Shown one piece after another: positions 33,648-41,742 of a stretch of 64,000 nt of DNA (position 1 is its first letter; each line of letters starts with the position of its first letter). A program made the position numbers and the translations under genes. This stretch comes from NVTR01 sp036479015 (lineage in GTDB: Bacteria > Pseudomonadota > Alphaproteobacteria > Rhodobacterales > Rhodobacteraceae): NCBI GenBank assembly GCA_036479015.1, contig JAZGFB010000001.1:57288-121287 (forward strand), given 5' to 3'. Under the pieces are notes generated by a model. The model saw only the letters and a list, made by a program, of their open reading frames with translations, ran no database searches and was not told the origin of the DNA.

Positions 33648-35070
33648 TTTTACCCCCATTAAAAACGGTATCTCTATAGGATCGTTCGGTGCTGACCACA
33701 TCTTGGACCCACAGGCGCAGATCGGTGCGGCTGCGGGCATCGGCGCCGCTGCCATTGGGCGCAATGACATAGACGCGCTGCAATAGCGTTGCATCTGCCG
33801 GTACCGTGACCGTCAGATCACTTTGCCCTTCAAGAGCGATCCACAATAGCGCCCCTGATGTCAGGGATAGATGAAACAGCCGGGCATCGGCGTGCTTATT
33901 GCGAAGCTGCACATTATAGGTGTTGCGGATTGATCCGTCAGCCAGCACCACAAATGTCGGGTTGCGCACCGGGGCCACGGTCATGTCGATATCGGCGCGC
34001 ACGAATAATGCAAACACCAGCCCAATTCCGATCAGCGACCACAGGGCAGAATACAGCATGGTTCTGGGGCGCAAAACATGTTGCCACAGGGGGCGCGGTA
34101 TTGCGCCTGCCCTCTCAGCCACCTCATCTGTCAACGCCAGGTAATCTATTAGCCCCGTCGGCTTGCCAATTTTGACCATCACGTCATCACAGGCGTCAAT
34201 GCACAACGCGCAGGTAATGCATTCCAGCTGCTGGCCATCGCGAATATCAATGCCAACCGGGCACACATTCACGCAGGCCATGCAATCAATGCAATCCCCC
34301 AGCCTGTCGGCACCTTCGGATTTGCGATGCTTACCGCGCGGCTCTCCACGCCAATAACGGTAACCAACGGTCAGCGTTTCTTCATCCACCATCGCTGACT
34401 GAATGCGCGGCCATGGGCACATGTAGATGCACACTTGTTCGCGGGCAAAGCCGCCAAACAGCACGGTGAATAGCGTCAACAGTGCGACAGTAATGTAAGC
34501 AACGGGTTGCGCAGTTAGTGTGAATATTTTGACAAAAAGATCAGGCGCATCAGCAAAGTAAAACACCCAGGCCCCGCCCGTGGCAATGCCGATCAGAACC
34601 CAGATAAACCACTTGGTCAGGCGCAGGCGCCATTTTCTGACCCCCCACTCTGATTTCCACAACCGGACCCGGGCATTTCGGTCACCTTCGATCCAGCGTT
34701 CAACCAGAATAAACAGGTCAGTCCACACAGTTTGCGGGCAGGCATACCCACACCACACCCGGCCCAGGGCAGATGTGAACAAAAACAACCCAAGCCCGGC
34801 CATGATCAAAAGCCCGGCGATAAAGTAAAATTCATGGGGCCAAATTTCTATCCAGAAGAAATAGAAACGGCGACCGGCCAAGTCCACCAGCACCGCCTGA
34901 TCTGGCAAGTTGACACCGCGATCCCAGCGGATCCAGGGCGTCAGATAGTAGACCGACAGCGTAAACACCATCAACCCCCATTTAAGCGTGCGAAAGTTGC
35001 CCGAGACCCGTTTGGGGAATATCGGCTCTCTCGCTGCATAGAGCGATGGTGGCGTGTCTGGTGAAGACAT
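33637..35070 (-). CDS. ccoG: Cytochrome oxidase accessory protein CcoG/RdxA/FixG
   Basis: 477 residues from the ATG at 35070 (MSSPDTPPSLYAAREPIFPKR); a TTG at 35121 would start inside the region of the FNR box and is unlikely. Membrane segments flank GRVWCGYACPQTVWTDLF near 110. A ferredoxin-like double cluster is at CIDCMACVNVCPVGIDIRDGQQLECITCALCIDACD near 240-275. A C-terminal immunoglobulin-like periplasmic domain follows. It is a membrane iron-sulfur protein linked to copper reduction for cbb3 assembly. It is the first gene of ccoGHIS, with an FNR box 57 bases upstream. Confidence 0.95.
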   Translation of the reverse strand: MSSPDTPPSLYAAREPIFPKRVSGNFRTLKWGLMVFTLSVYYLTPWIRWDRGVNLPDQAVLVDLAGRRFYFFWIEIWPHEFYFIAGLLIMAGLGLFLFTSALGRVWCGYACPQTVWTDLFILVERWIEGDRNARVRLWKSEWGVRKWRLRLTKWFIWVLIGIATGGAWVFYFADAPDLFVKIFTLTAQPVAYITVALLTLFTVLFGGFAREQVCIYMCPWPRIQSAMVDEETLTVGYRYWRGEPRGKHRKSEGADRLGDCIDCMACVNVCPVGIDIRDGQQLECITCALCIDACDDVMVKIGKPTGLIDYLALTDEVAERAGAIPRPLWQHVLRPRTMLYSALWSLIGIGLVFALFVRADIDMTVAPVRNPTFVVLADGSIRNTYNVQLRNKHADARLFHLSLTSGALLWIALEGQSDLTVTVPADATLLQRVYVIAPNGSGADARSRTDLRLWVQDVVSTERSYRDTVFNGGKNDR

Positions 35071-35126
35071 TTTTTCTAAGTCCTGATCGCTTGCCTGAAG
35101 ACTATTGTCCCCAGCCAGCAAAATCT

Positions 35127-35140
35127 TTGACCTAGATCAA
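35127..35140 (-). promoter_or_regulatory. FNR box upstream of ccoG
   Basis: TTGACCTAGATCAA, one mismatch from TTGAT-N4-ATCAA. It lies 57 bases before the ccoG ATG and overlaps the last codon of the PAP2 gene. It is the expected site for FnrL activation of ccoGHIS at low oxygen. Confidence 0.8.
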
Positions 35141-36252
35141 TTGATAGCCTTTTGTGAATGCACTTTGCTGGTCAACAGATGGGCAACTCGCCAGCAAACC
35201 AGCGCCAATATCGCGCCAAAATAACCATCCACTGCATAGTGCCAGCCCAATTGCACGGATCCAATCATGATCGTCACAGCAAACAGGCTCAGGCTGATCC
35301 CGGCCCAGCGAGAGTACTGGAAACCATAGATCGCAATCAATGTCGTGCTGGCAACATGCATGCTGGGCATGGCCGAAATCCCACTAATTGGACCGGTCGC
35401 AATATGGCTTTGCCACAGCGTTTCCTGCACCGCCAACGCCCATACCGGTGATGTTGATTGAAACAGCTTCAGGTTTTCCATCAGCGGTACGAATTCAGCA
35501 CCATACCCCAGTCGCTCAAAATACACCGGACCGGCCGAAGAAAATATCGTGGCCAGAAAATTGCCGCCAATTGCGAATACCAAAGTGAATGCGATCAGAA
35601 ACACTATGCCAGATCTGTTTTTTGCAACCGAGAAACTTGCTAGAAATACCACAAAGTACAGCAGGAAAAACCAAAAATGGTAGGCAGCATTTAGGACCGT
35701 TGTTGCCCATGGGTTACCAAACACTGGCGCCAACCACTGATAGGGCGCGCGCCCGAAATGCAAAGCCCGATCAAGATCAGCAAATGCCACATCCCAGCCA
35801 AACGGATTCAGGAATGGAACAAGGGCTTTAAAATAGGAAAACGTGCTGATGAAAAGCGTGATCAACGCCATCCGCAATACACCGCCCAACAGACGTTCTG
35901 TATCTGATACCAGTGCTTTCATATCCGAAACAAAACGCGCGATGGGTTTGTCCGGTTTTTCATAAATCATCAAAATAAGCAGATACCGAAACACCAGTAC
36001 TACCGCAAACCAGGGCAACAATACGCTGAACAGCATAAGCAAGGTCTGTGTCATCGAGGGGTCAAAAACCACCCCTGTGGTGTAGCCTGTGATCACGGCG
36101 GCCAATAAATGCACCACCACCAACCCGATCAACAGGTTGTTGTGCAAAACAACGCGGGCGAGCAACCCTAATTGGTCAATTTTTTGAACGCGTGCCACCA
36201 TGGCAGCTGCGTAGCGGCGGAATAAGCCAATAGTTTGACAAATTCGGGCCAA
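35137..36252 (-). CDS. PAP2 superfamily membrane phosphatase (IPC-synthase/PAP2_3-like)
   Basis: 371 residues with about seven membrane segments. PAP2-type catalytic motifs are SAMPSMHVASTTL near 290 and GWHYAVDGYFGA near 340 (His and Asp of the third motif). The first motif is less clear. An alternative ATG at 36201 (MVARVQKIDQ) is possible. It may act on lipid phosphates or lipid headgroups at the membrane. It sits between the two cco operons on the same strand, but no direct link with cytochrome oxidase is known to me. Confidence 0.85.
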   Translation of the reverse strand: MARICQTIGLFRRYAAAMVARVQKIDQLGLLARVVLHNNLLIGLVVVHLLAAVITGYTTGVVFDPSMTQTLLMLFSVLLPWFAVVLVFRYLLILMIYEKPDKPIARFVSDMKALVSDTERLLGGVLRMALITLFISTFSYFKALVPFLNPFGWDVAFADLDRALHFGRAPYQWLAPVFGNPWATTVLNAAYHFWFFLLYFVVFLASFSVAKNRSGIVFLIAFTLVFAIGGNFLATIFSSAGPVYFERLGYGAEFVPLMENLKLFQSTSPVWALAVQETLWQSHIATGPISGISAMPSMHVASTTLIAIYGFQYSRWAGISLSLFAVTIMIGSVQLGWHYAVDGYFGAILALVCWRVAHLLTSKVHSQKAIN

Positions 36253-36265
36253 TCAAACGATTAAT

Positions 36266-36333
36266 GCACCAACCCCAGTGAAACGCGCGAACAGGACATG
36301 GGGTTGGTGCCTGATCGGGGGTTGCAGCCCCCG
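36266..36333. terminator. Two stem-loops between ccoP and the PAP2 gene
   Basis: GCACCAACCCC (36266-36276) pairs with GGGGTTGGTGC (36300-36310). A second stem CGGGGG(TTGCAG)CCCCCG is at 36316-36333, just after the ccoP stop. They could terminate or attenuate the ccoNOQP transcript; no long U-tract is seen. Confidence 0.5.
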
Positions 36334-36346
36334 AACCCTTATTGTT

Positions 36347-37219
36347 CTATTCGCCGCCTCCCAGCTGGTGGACATAGACGGAAACGGCCTTAATCTGCGC
36401 ATCGGTCAGACGGTTTTGCCAGGCAGGCATTTCTGAATTTCGCGCAATAGTTATGGTATGGGTAAGGGCTTGGATATCTCCCCCAAACAGCCAGATAAAG
36501 TCAGTCAGGTTTGGCGCGCCCAGTTCACGCTCACCGGTGCCGTCCGCTCCATGGCAGGACGCGCAGTTTTCCTCAAAAACCACCGCGCCGCGGGCCGCCA
36601 TGGCTGCATCGTGCTCAAGCCCACCAAGGGCGCGCACAAAATTCGCCACGCCGGTGATTTCCTGTTCCTCTAGAAAATCACCAAAGGCGGGCATTTGCGA
36701 AAATCTGGTATCATCGTCAACTGCGCTGCGAATTCCGTGGCGTATTGTCAGGGCAATATCGTCAATATTGCCGCCCCACAGCCAATCATCGTCAATCAGA
36801 TTTGGATAGATACCGGTACCCGCCGCACCCGCGCCGTGGCACTGGATGCAGCTGGTTTTAAAGACCGCGGCACCGGCGTTGACAGCATAGCTTTGCAACA
36901 CCGCGTCCGACGCTATTGCGGTGACATCTGCGGCGGCAAGCCTGGCCGCAATTTCCCCGTTGGCTTCGGAAAACATTCCAATGTCAGCGGCGACTTCGCT
37001 CCGGGTTGAATAGCCCAACAGCCCCGGCGTTGCCCCGGAAATCAGGGGCCAGGCCGGATAGGCGATCATAAACAGCACGCCCCAGATTATCGTGGCGTAA
37101 AAGGTCCAAAGCCACCAGCGCGGCATCGGGTTGTCATACTCTTCTATGCCATCCCAGCTGTGACCTGTGGTCTTTGGCTCAGGTTTGCTTGTCAAAGTTT
37201 TGGTGGGCTTTTGCGCCAT
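36347..37219 (-). CDS. ccoP: cbb3-type cytochrome c oxidase subunit III, dihaem CcoP
   Basis: 290 residues. An N-terminal domain with membrane helix (WWLWTFYATIIWGVLFMIAYPAWP near 35-58) and two c-type haem sites, CIQCHG near 138 and CASCHG near 228, with Met ligands in FSQMPAFGDF and NSEMPAWQNRL. It passes electrons from soluble or membrane cytochromes c to CcoO/CcoN. Its ATG shares a base with the ccoQ stop. Confidence 0.97.
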   Translation of the reverse strand: MAQKPTKTLTSKPEPKTTGHSWDGIEEYDNPMPRWWLWTFYATIIWGVLFMIAYPAWPLISGATPGLLGYSTRSEVAADIGMFSEANGEIAARLAAADVTAIASDAVLQSYAVNAGAAVFKTSCIQCHGAGAAGTGIYPNLIDDDWLWGGNIDDIALTIRHGIRSAVDDDTRFSQMPAFGDFLEEQEITGVANFVRALGGLEHDAAMAARGAVVFEENCASCHGADGTGERELGAPNLTDFIWLFGGDIQALTHTITIARNSEMPAWQNRLTDAQIKAVSVYVHQLGGGE

Positions 37220-37416
37220 TACAAAGGCTCCTTTACCTGGCTCACGTCGTCGGGCGCGGGCCGGTCTTCATGTCTGAACGGAATTTCTGACATATCTTTG
37301 TGGGCGCTCTTGCTGCCGGGGCGAAATGCAAACAGCACCGCCGCCACAAAAAACCCGAACAGGCCCAACAAAACCCAACTGTCGGCCAATTCACGCAGGA
37401 ATGTGTATGTTTCCAT
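37219..37416 (-). CDS. ccoQ: cbb3 oxidase small subunit CcoQ/FixQ
   Basis: 65 residues with one membrane helix (WVLLGLFGFFVAAVLFAF) and a charged tail (RPGSKSAHKDMSEIPF) as in CcoQ. It stabilises the oxidase. It is placed between ccoO and ccoP as usual. Confidence 0.93.
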   Translation of the reverse strand: METYTFLRELADSWVLLGLFGFFVAAVLFAFRPGSKSAHKDMSEIPFRHEDRPAPDDVSQVKEPL

Positions 37417-37428
37417 GCTCAGTTCCCC

Positions 37429-38154
37429 TTATCGGCTGGCGTCCGGGGTGAAGGTTGAAAAATCAACCAACGTCCCGAGCATTTGCATATACGCAACCAA
37501 AGCATCCATCTCAGAGATGCCGGGCCGGCCGTCAAAATTGCTAACCACCGCGCTGTGGTAGCGTTCGATCAAGCCATCATAATCGCTGTCAGGATCCGCC
37601 TGCGCTGCAAAATCTGCGGCTGCCATTTCGACCATCTCATCACTGTAGGGCACCCCAACCATGCGATGGGTCGCCACCAATTCCTGAACATGTTCACCCT
37701 CAATCATCCGATCCAGCAGAAACCCGTATTTCGGCATGACAGATTCAGGAACCACCGACTGTGGGTCAATCAAATGGTCAACATGCCATTCATCCGAATA
37801 CCGCCCACCAACCCGCGCCAGATCGGGCCCGGTGCGTTTTGAGCCCCATTGAAACGGGTGGTCATACATCGATTCAGCCGCCAACGAATAATGGCCATAG
37901 CGTTCCACTTCGTCGCGCAGGGCCCGGATCATCTGGCTGTGGCAGACATAACAGCCCTCACGGACGTAAATGTCGCGCCCGGTCAGTTCCAGCGGCGAAT
38001 AGGGGCGCATTCCCTCGACCTTTTCTATGGTGTTTTCCAGATAGAACAGCGGCGCAATTTCAACGATGCCACCAACCGACACCACCAGCAGACTGGCCAC
38101 CAGCAACAGCGTCGGGCTTTTTTCCAGCACCTTGTGTTTGTCTAATAGTCCCAT
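37429..38154 (-). CDS. ccoO: cbb3-type cytochrome c oxidase subunit II, monohaem CcoO
   Basis: 241 residues. An N-terminal helix (LLLVASLLVVSVGGIVEIAPLFYL) anchors a periplasmic c-type domain with CYVCHSQMIR near 73 and the late Met ligand region ESVMPKYGFLLD near 145. It is the membrane-bound cytochrome c subunit next to CcoN. The start lies 11 bases after the ccoN stop. Confidence 0.97.
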   Translation of the reverse strand: MGLLDKHKVLEKSPTLLLVASLLVVSVGGIVEIAPLFYLENTIEKVEGMRPYSPLELTGRDIYVREGCYVCHSQMIRALRDEVERYGHYSLAAESMYDHPFQWGSKRTGPDLARVGGRYSDEWHVDHLIDPQSVVPESVMPKYGFLLDRMIEGEHVQELVATHRMVGVPYSDEMVEMAAADFAAQADPDSDYDGLIERYHSAVVSNFDGRPGISEMDALVAYMQMLGTLVDFSTFTPDASR

Positions 38155-38165
38155 GAACCGAGCCC

Positions 38166-39770
38166 CTATTCAGCCGGAGCCAGCAAAGAAGCACCGGCAA
38201 TTGCCGGTGCCCTTCGGACGGTCATCCATAAATTGTAACACATGATCAGTGCCCCGCTCAGGTACATCAGCCCGCCGATGCCGCGCACCACATACATCGG
38301 GAATTTGGCCGCCACCGTGTCGGCGAATGAGTTGACGAGAAAGCCATTGGCGTCGACTTCGCGCCACATCAGGCCCTCCATGATGCCGGTCACCCACATG
38401 GATGCCGCGTATAAAATGATGCCGATCGTCGCCAGCCAGAAATGCCAGTTCACCAGGCGCAGGCTGTACAGCCGCTGCTTTGCCCACAGCTTTGGCACCA
38501 GAAAATACATCGCCCCAAAGGTGATCATGCCGTTCCAGCCCAGCGCGCTTGAATGCACGTGACCAATGGTCCAGTCGGTGTAATGGCTTAGGCTGTTGAC
38601 CGCCCGGATCGACATCATCGGCCCTTCAAAGGTCGCCATGCCGTAAAACCCGATGGAAATCACCATCATCCGGATAACAGGGTCAGTGCGCAGCTTGTCC
38701 CAGGCCCCTGACAGGGTCATCAACCCGTTGATCATACCGCCCCAACTGGGCATCCACAGGACGATGGAAAACACCATGCCCAGCGTTGTCGCCCAGTCGG
38801 GCAATGCGGTGTAATGCAAATGGTGCGGCCCGGCCCAGATATACAGAAATGTCAGCGACCAGAAATGCACGATCGACAGCTTGTAACTGTAAACCGGCCG
38901 CTCGGCCTGTTTGGGTACGAAATAGTACATCATCCCCAAAAATCCCGAGGTCAGGAAAAACCCAACCGCATTGTGGCCGTACCACCACTGGGTCATGGCG
39001 TCCTGCACACCGGAAAACAACTGCACCGATTTGGCCCCGAATATCGACACCGGAATGGAAATGTTATTGACGATATGCAGCATCGCGATGGTGACAATGA
39101 ACGACAGGTAAAACCAGTTGGCCACATAGATATGCTTTTCTTTTCGGGTGAATATCGTACCCATGAACGTGACCAGATAGGCGACCCAGACAATTGTCAG
39201 CCAGATATCGGTATACCATTCAGGCTCGGCGTATTCTTTGGATTGGGTGGCCCCCATCAGATAACCGGTCGCCGCCAGGACAATGAACAATTGATAGCCC
39301 CAGAACACGAACCAGCCCAAATTACCGCCCCACAGCCGCACCGCACTGGTGCGCTGCACCACGTAAAACGACGTCGCAATCAACGCATTGCCACCAAAGG
39401 CAAAAATCACCGCAGATGTGTGAACCGGCCGCAACCGCCCAAAGTTTCCAAAGCCGTTCAGCCACTCAAAATTCAGCCCCGGAAAGGCCAGCTGAAACGC
39501 GATCCAGGTGCCCACAAGAAACCCGGCAATACCCCAGAAACAGGTGGCAATAACCCCTGCCCTGATGACACCGTCAAAATATTCATCACGGGCTATTGGC
39601 CTAGGCTCATCGGTCTGACGCACGGTCCAAAGAAACATCCCGCCGGCCACCAGCATCACAATTATTGCATGCACCTGATACGCCAAATCACGGGCATAAT
39701 TCGCGGCAATTGCGGCGAAAATTGTAATCAGCCCCAACGCCACCAGCTTAGTTATTGTCCACATACTCAC
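38166..39770 (-). CDS. ccoN: cbb3-type cytochrome c oxidase subunit I CcoN
   Basis: 534 residues with about 12 membrane helices. Haem-copper ligands are visible: WYGHNAVGFFLTSGFLGMMYYFVP near 263 (CuB His and cross-linked Tyr region), IWAGPHHLHYTALPDWATT near 315, and HYTDWTIGHVHSSALGWNG near 405. It is the catalytic oxygen-reducing and proton-pumping subunit used at low oxygen. It is first in the ccoNOQP operon, with a perfect FNR box 78 bases upstream. Confidence 0.98.
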   Translation of the reverse strand: MSMWTITKLVALGLITIFAAIAANYARDLAYQVHAIIVMLVAGGMFLWTVRQTDEPRPIARDEYFDGVIRAGVIATCFWGIAGFLVGTWIAFQLAFPGLNFEWLNGFGNFGRLRPVHTSAVIFAFGGNALIATSFYVVQRTSAVRLWGGNLGWFVFWGYQLFIVLAATGYLMGATQSKEYAEPEWYTDIWLTIVWVAYLVTFMGTIFTRKEKHIYVANWFYLSFIVTIAMLHIVNNISIPVSIFGAKSVQLFSGVQDAMTQWWYGHNAVGFFLTSGFLGMMYYFVPKQAERPVYSYKLSIVHFWSLTFLYIWAGPHHLHYTALPDWATTLGMVFSIVLWMPSWGGMINGLMTLSGAWDKLRTDPVIRMMVISIGFYGMATFEGPMMSIRAVNSLSHYTDWTIGHVHSSALGWNGMITFGAMYFLVPKLWAKQRLYSLRLVNWHFWLATIGIILYAASMWVTGIMEGLMWREVDANGFLVNSFADTVAAKFPMYVVRGIGGLMYLSGALIMCYNLWMTVRRAPAIAGASLLAPAE

Positions 39771-39847
39771 CCCTTTGGCGCAATCACGTGCCCAGGGGCA
39801 CTTGCAGCTTTGTGATGCCCGTGTGCCCCAAGACAGCCGGGGGCACT

Positions 39848-39861
39848 TTGATCCAGATCAA
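39848..39861. promoter_or_regulatory. Perfect FNR box shared by ccoN and the stress protein gene
   Basis: TTGATCCAGATCAA matches the FNR consensus exactly. It lies between divergent ccoN (ATG at 39770) and the universal stress protein (ATG at 39946). A -41.5 position would put start sites near 39813 and 39896, suitable for class II activation in both directions. Confidence 0.88.
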
Positions 39862-39945
39862 GAAAACTGCCGACGTATCCGCATATGATGAAAGTGCCGC
39901 ACCTGTGGTTTGTCAGGTTCTCATTAATTGTGATTGGGATAAACA

Positions 39946-40785
39946 ATGGCTTTCATGGCGATCACCACCGTCATTACCAACCTTGAGCGCGACTGGGATG
40001 CATTGCACGCTGCTGTGGATTTCACCCAAAGGAATAACGCCCATCTGGAAGTGTTATGCCTGGGCATAGACCGCACCCAGCCCGGGTATTATTATGCTGG
40101 CGCAACCACCGTGGCGTTGCAGTCAAATCTACAAGAGGCGAAAAAATCCGCCGGAATCCAGGGAATTCACGCCAAATCTTTCTTGGAGACCAGCCTGATT
40201 TCCTGGACCACCCGTTCGGTTTGTGCACAATTGCCTGGCCTGGCCCAGTTTCTTGCCCACCGCATGCGGTTTTGCGATCTGGCCGTGTTGCCCCAACCTT
40301 ACGGCGCGGGGCGGCACCACGAAAGCAGCGTGATTATAGAAGCGGCACTGTTTGACGCCAAAATACCTGTGCTGGTGGTGCCCGATAGCTGCAAATTTAC
40401 CGAACCGCCAAAGCGCATCGTGGTGGCATGGAACGAAAGCCAAGAGGCTCTGACAGCCATTCGCCTATCGCTGCCGCTGCTGAAAACGGCTGAAATTGTC
40501 AACATTGCCATGGTTGCACCGCCCCCCCATGCGCTTGACCGGTCTGACCCCGGCGGCGCGCTGGCCCAGCTGCTGACCCGTCACGGTGTCATGACCGAGG
40601 TTTCAATTCTGGCCAAAACCTTGCCACGTGTCTCAGATGTAATTGCCCGCCATGCCACGGACCAAAACGCCGATCTGCTGGTGATGGGTGCCTATGGGCA
40701 TTCGCGTCTGCGCGAAAGCATTTTGGGGGGCGCAACGCGCAACACTCTGGAAATGGCTAAGCTGCCGGTGTTTATGGCGCATTAA
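39946..40785 (+). CDS. Universal stress protein, tandem UspA domains
   Basis: 279 residues with two UspA-like halves. The second ends with the ATP-type loop LVMGAYGHSRLRESILGGATRNTLEMAKLPVFMAH, and the first has LPQPYGAGRHHESSVIIEAALFDAKIPVLVVPD. Such proteins next to cbb3 genes are often induced at low oxygen, which the shared FNR box supports. It lies between ccoN and fnrL. Confidence 0.92.
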   Translation: MAFMAITTVITNLERDWDALHAAVDFTQRNNAHLEVLCLGIDRTQPGYYYAGATTVALQSNLQEAKKSAGIQGIHAKSFLETSLISWTTRSVCAQLPGLAQFLAHRMRFCDLAVLPQPYGAGRHHESSVIIEAALFDAKIPVLVVPDSCKFTEPPKRIVVAWNESQEALTAIRLSLPLLKTAEIVNIAMVAPPPHALDRSDPGGALAQLLTRHGVMTEVSILAKTLPRVSDVIARHATDQNADLLVMGAYGHSRLRESILGGATRNTLEMAKLPVFMAH

Positions 40786-40798
40786 CGCCGGGCCCGGA

Positions 40799-41542
40799 TT
40801 ATTGGTTCGCCAAACTGGCTTCCAGTTCATCCCCAGCTTCGTTTACCAGTTGGGCAAAATTGGGCACCGTGACCCGCCGATTTCCGTCCAGCACGATAAC
40901 CCTGTCGCGCTTCAGCGCCGACACCTGACGGCTAACAGTTTCCAGCGTCAGCCCCAGATAATTCGCCATGGCTTCACGGGTCAGCGGCACATCAAATGTA
41001 ATATCGTCAGGTGACGATTTTTTGCCTAAATACGCTTCCCGTTTGGCCAGAATAATCAAAAAGCTGGCAATTTTTTCGCGCGCCGTCTTGCGGCCCAGAA
41101 CCAGCATCCATTCGCGGGCAGCGTCCAGTTCATCCAACGTCATTTCAAGCAACCTATGCCCGACATTGGGCGTGCTCGCCAATAGGTCTTCAAACGGTTT
41201 TCGCCTGAAACAACACAGGGTCAGCTCGGACACCGCAGTCACATCATATGGCGCAATATCCCGCCCCGGTCGGCCCAGAAAATCCGATGGCAACAAAAGC
41301 CCGGTCATCTGGGTGCGCCCGTCTTCCATTGTTTGACTAAGTGACGCGATACCAACAACCACCGAGGCCACAAAATCCAACTGGTCACCAGACCAAACCA
41401 CCGGCTGCCCGGCTTCAAACGTCCGGTAGTACTTAATCGAATCCAGCACATCCAGTTCCGCCGGTTCACAGCGCGAACACACCGCCTGATGCCGGATCGG
41501 GCAGGATCCGCAATCTCTGCTGTTTAAGACCTGCAGGCTCAT
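40799..41542 (-). CDS. fnrL: Oxygen-responsive Crp/Fnr regulator FnrL
   Basis: 247 residues. The N-terminal cysteines C11, C14, C22 and C25 in DCGSCPIRHQAVCSRC, together with CC near 112, give the [4Fe-4S] ligands. A cAMP-like beta-barrel follows, then the winged helix PLTREAMANYLGLTLETVSRQVSALKRDRVIVLDGNRRVTV, whose E-xx-SR recognition helix fits TTGAT half-sites. It is the likely activator of cco, usp and perhaps nirK at low oxygen. It is convergent with the stress protein gene. Confidence 0.95.
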   Translation of the reverse strand: MSLQVLNSRDCGSCPIRHQAVCSRCEPAELDVLDSIKYYRTFEAGQPVVWSGDQLDFVASVVVGIASLSQTMEDGRTQMTGLLLPSDFLGRPGRDIAPYDVTAVSELTLCCFRRKPFEDLLASTPNVGHRLLEMTLDELDAAREWMLVLGRKTAREKIASFLIILAKREAYLGKKSSPDDITFDVPLTREAMANYLGLTLETVSRQVSALKRDRVIVLDGNRRVTVPNFAQLVNEAGDELEASLANQ

Positions 41543-41742
41543 CGGGGTTCATCCAGTATGCATTTGCAGGCATAATTGTCCGCATTATTAAAAACTACGC
41601 CCAAGTTGCGCCGCCCGCAACACCATTGGCAATATCAAAACACCGGCGCTTACAAGGCAAAGTTTGACGCCTGATATCGTTGACAATTTCATTGGTTATC
41701 CCAACATAGCGACAGCACTTGCAACATGGTGACACTTTGGAA

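Noticed and set aside
38814..39815. 333-codon open frame opposite ccoN
   Set aside because: Antisense to a well conserved oxidase subunit. Composition is typical of a shadow frame and no domain is recognised.
41543..41742. FNR box upstream of fnrL
   Set aside because: TTGACGCCTGATATC and TTGACAATTTC were examined; neither has the TTGAT-N4-ATCAA symmetry.
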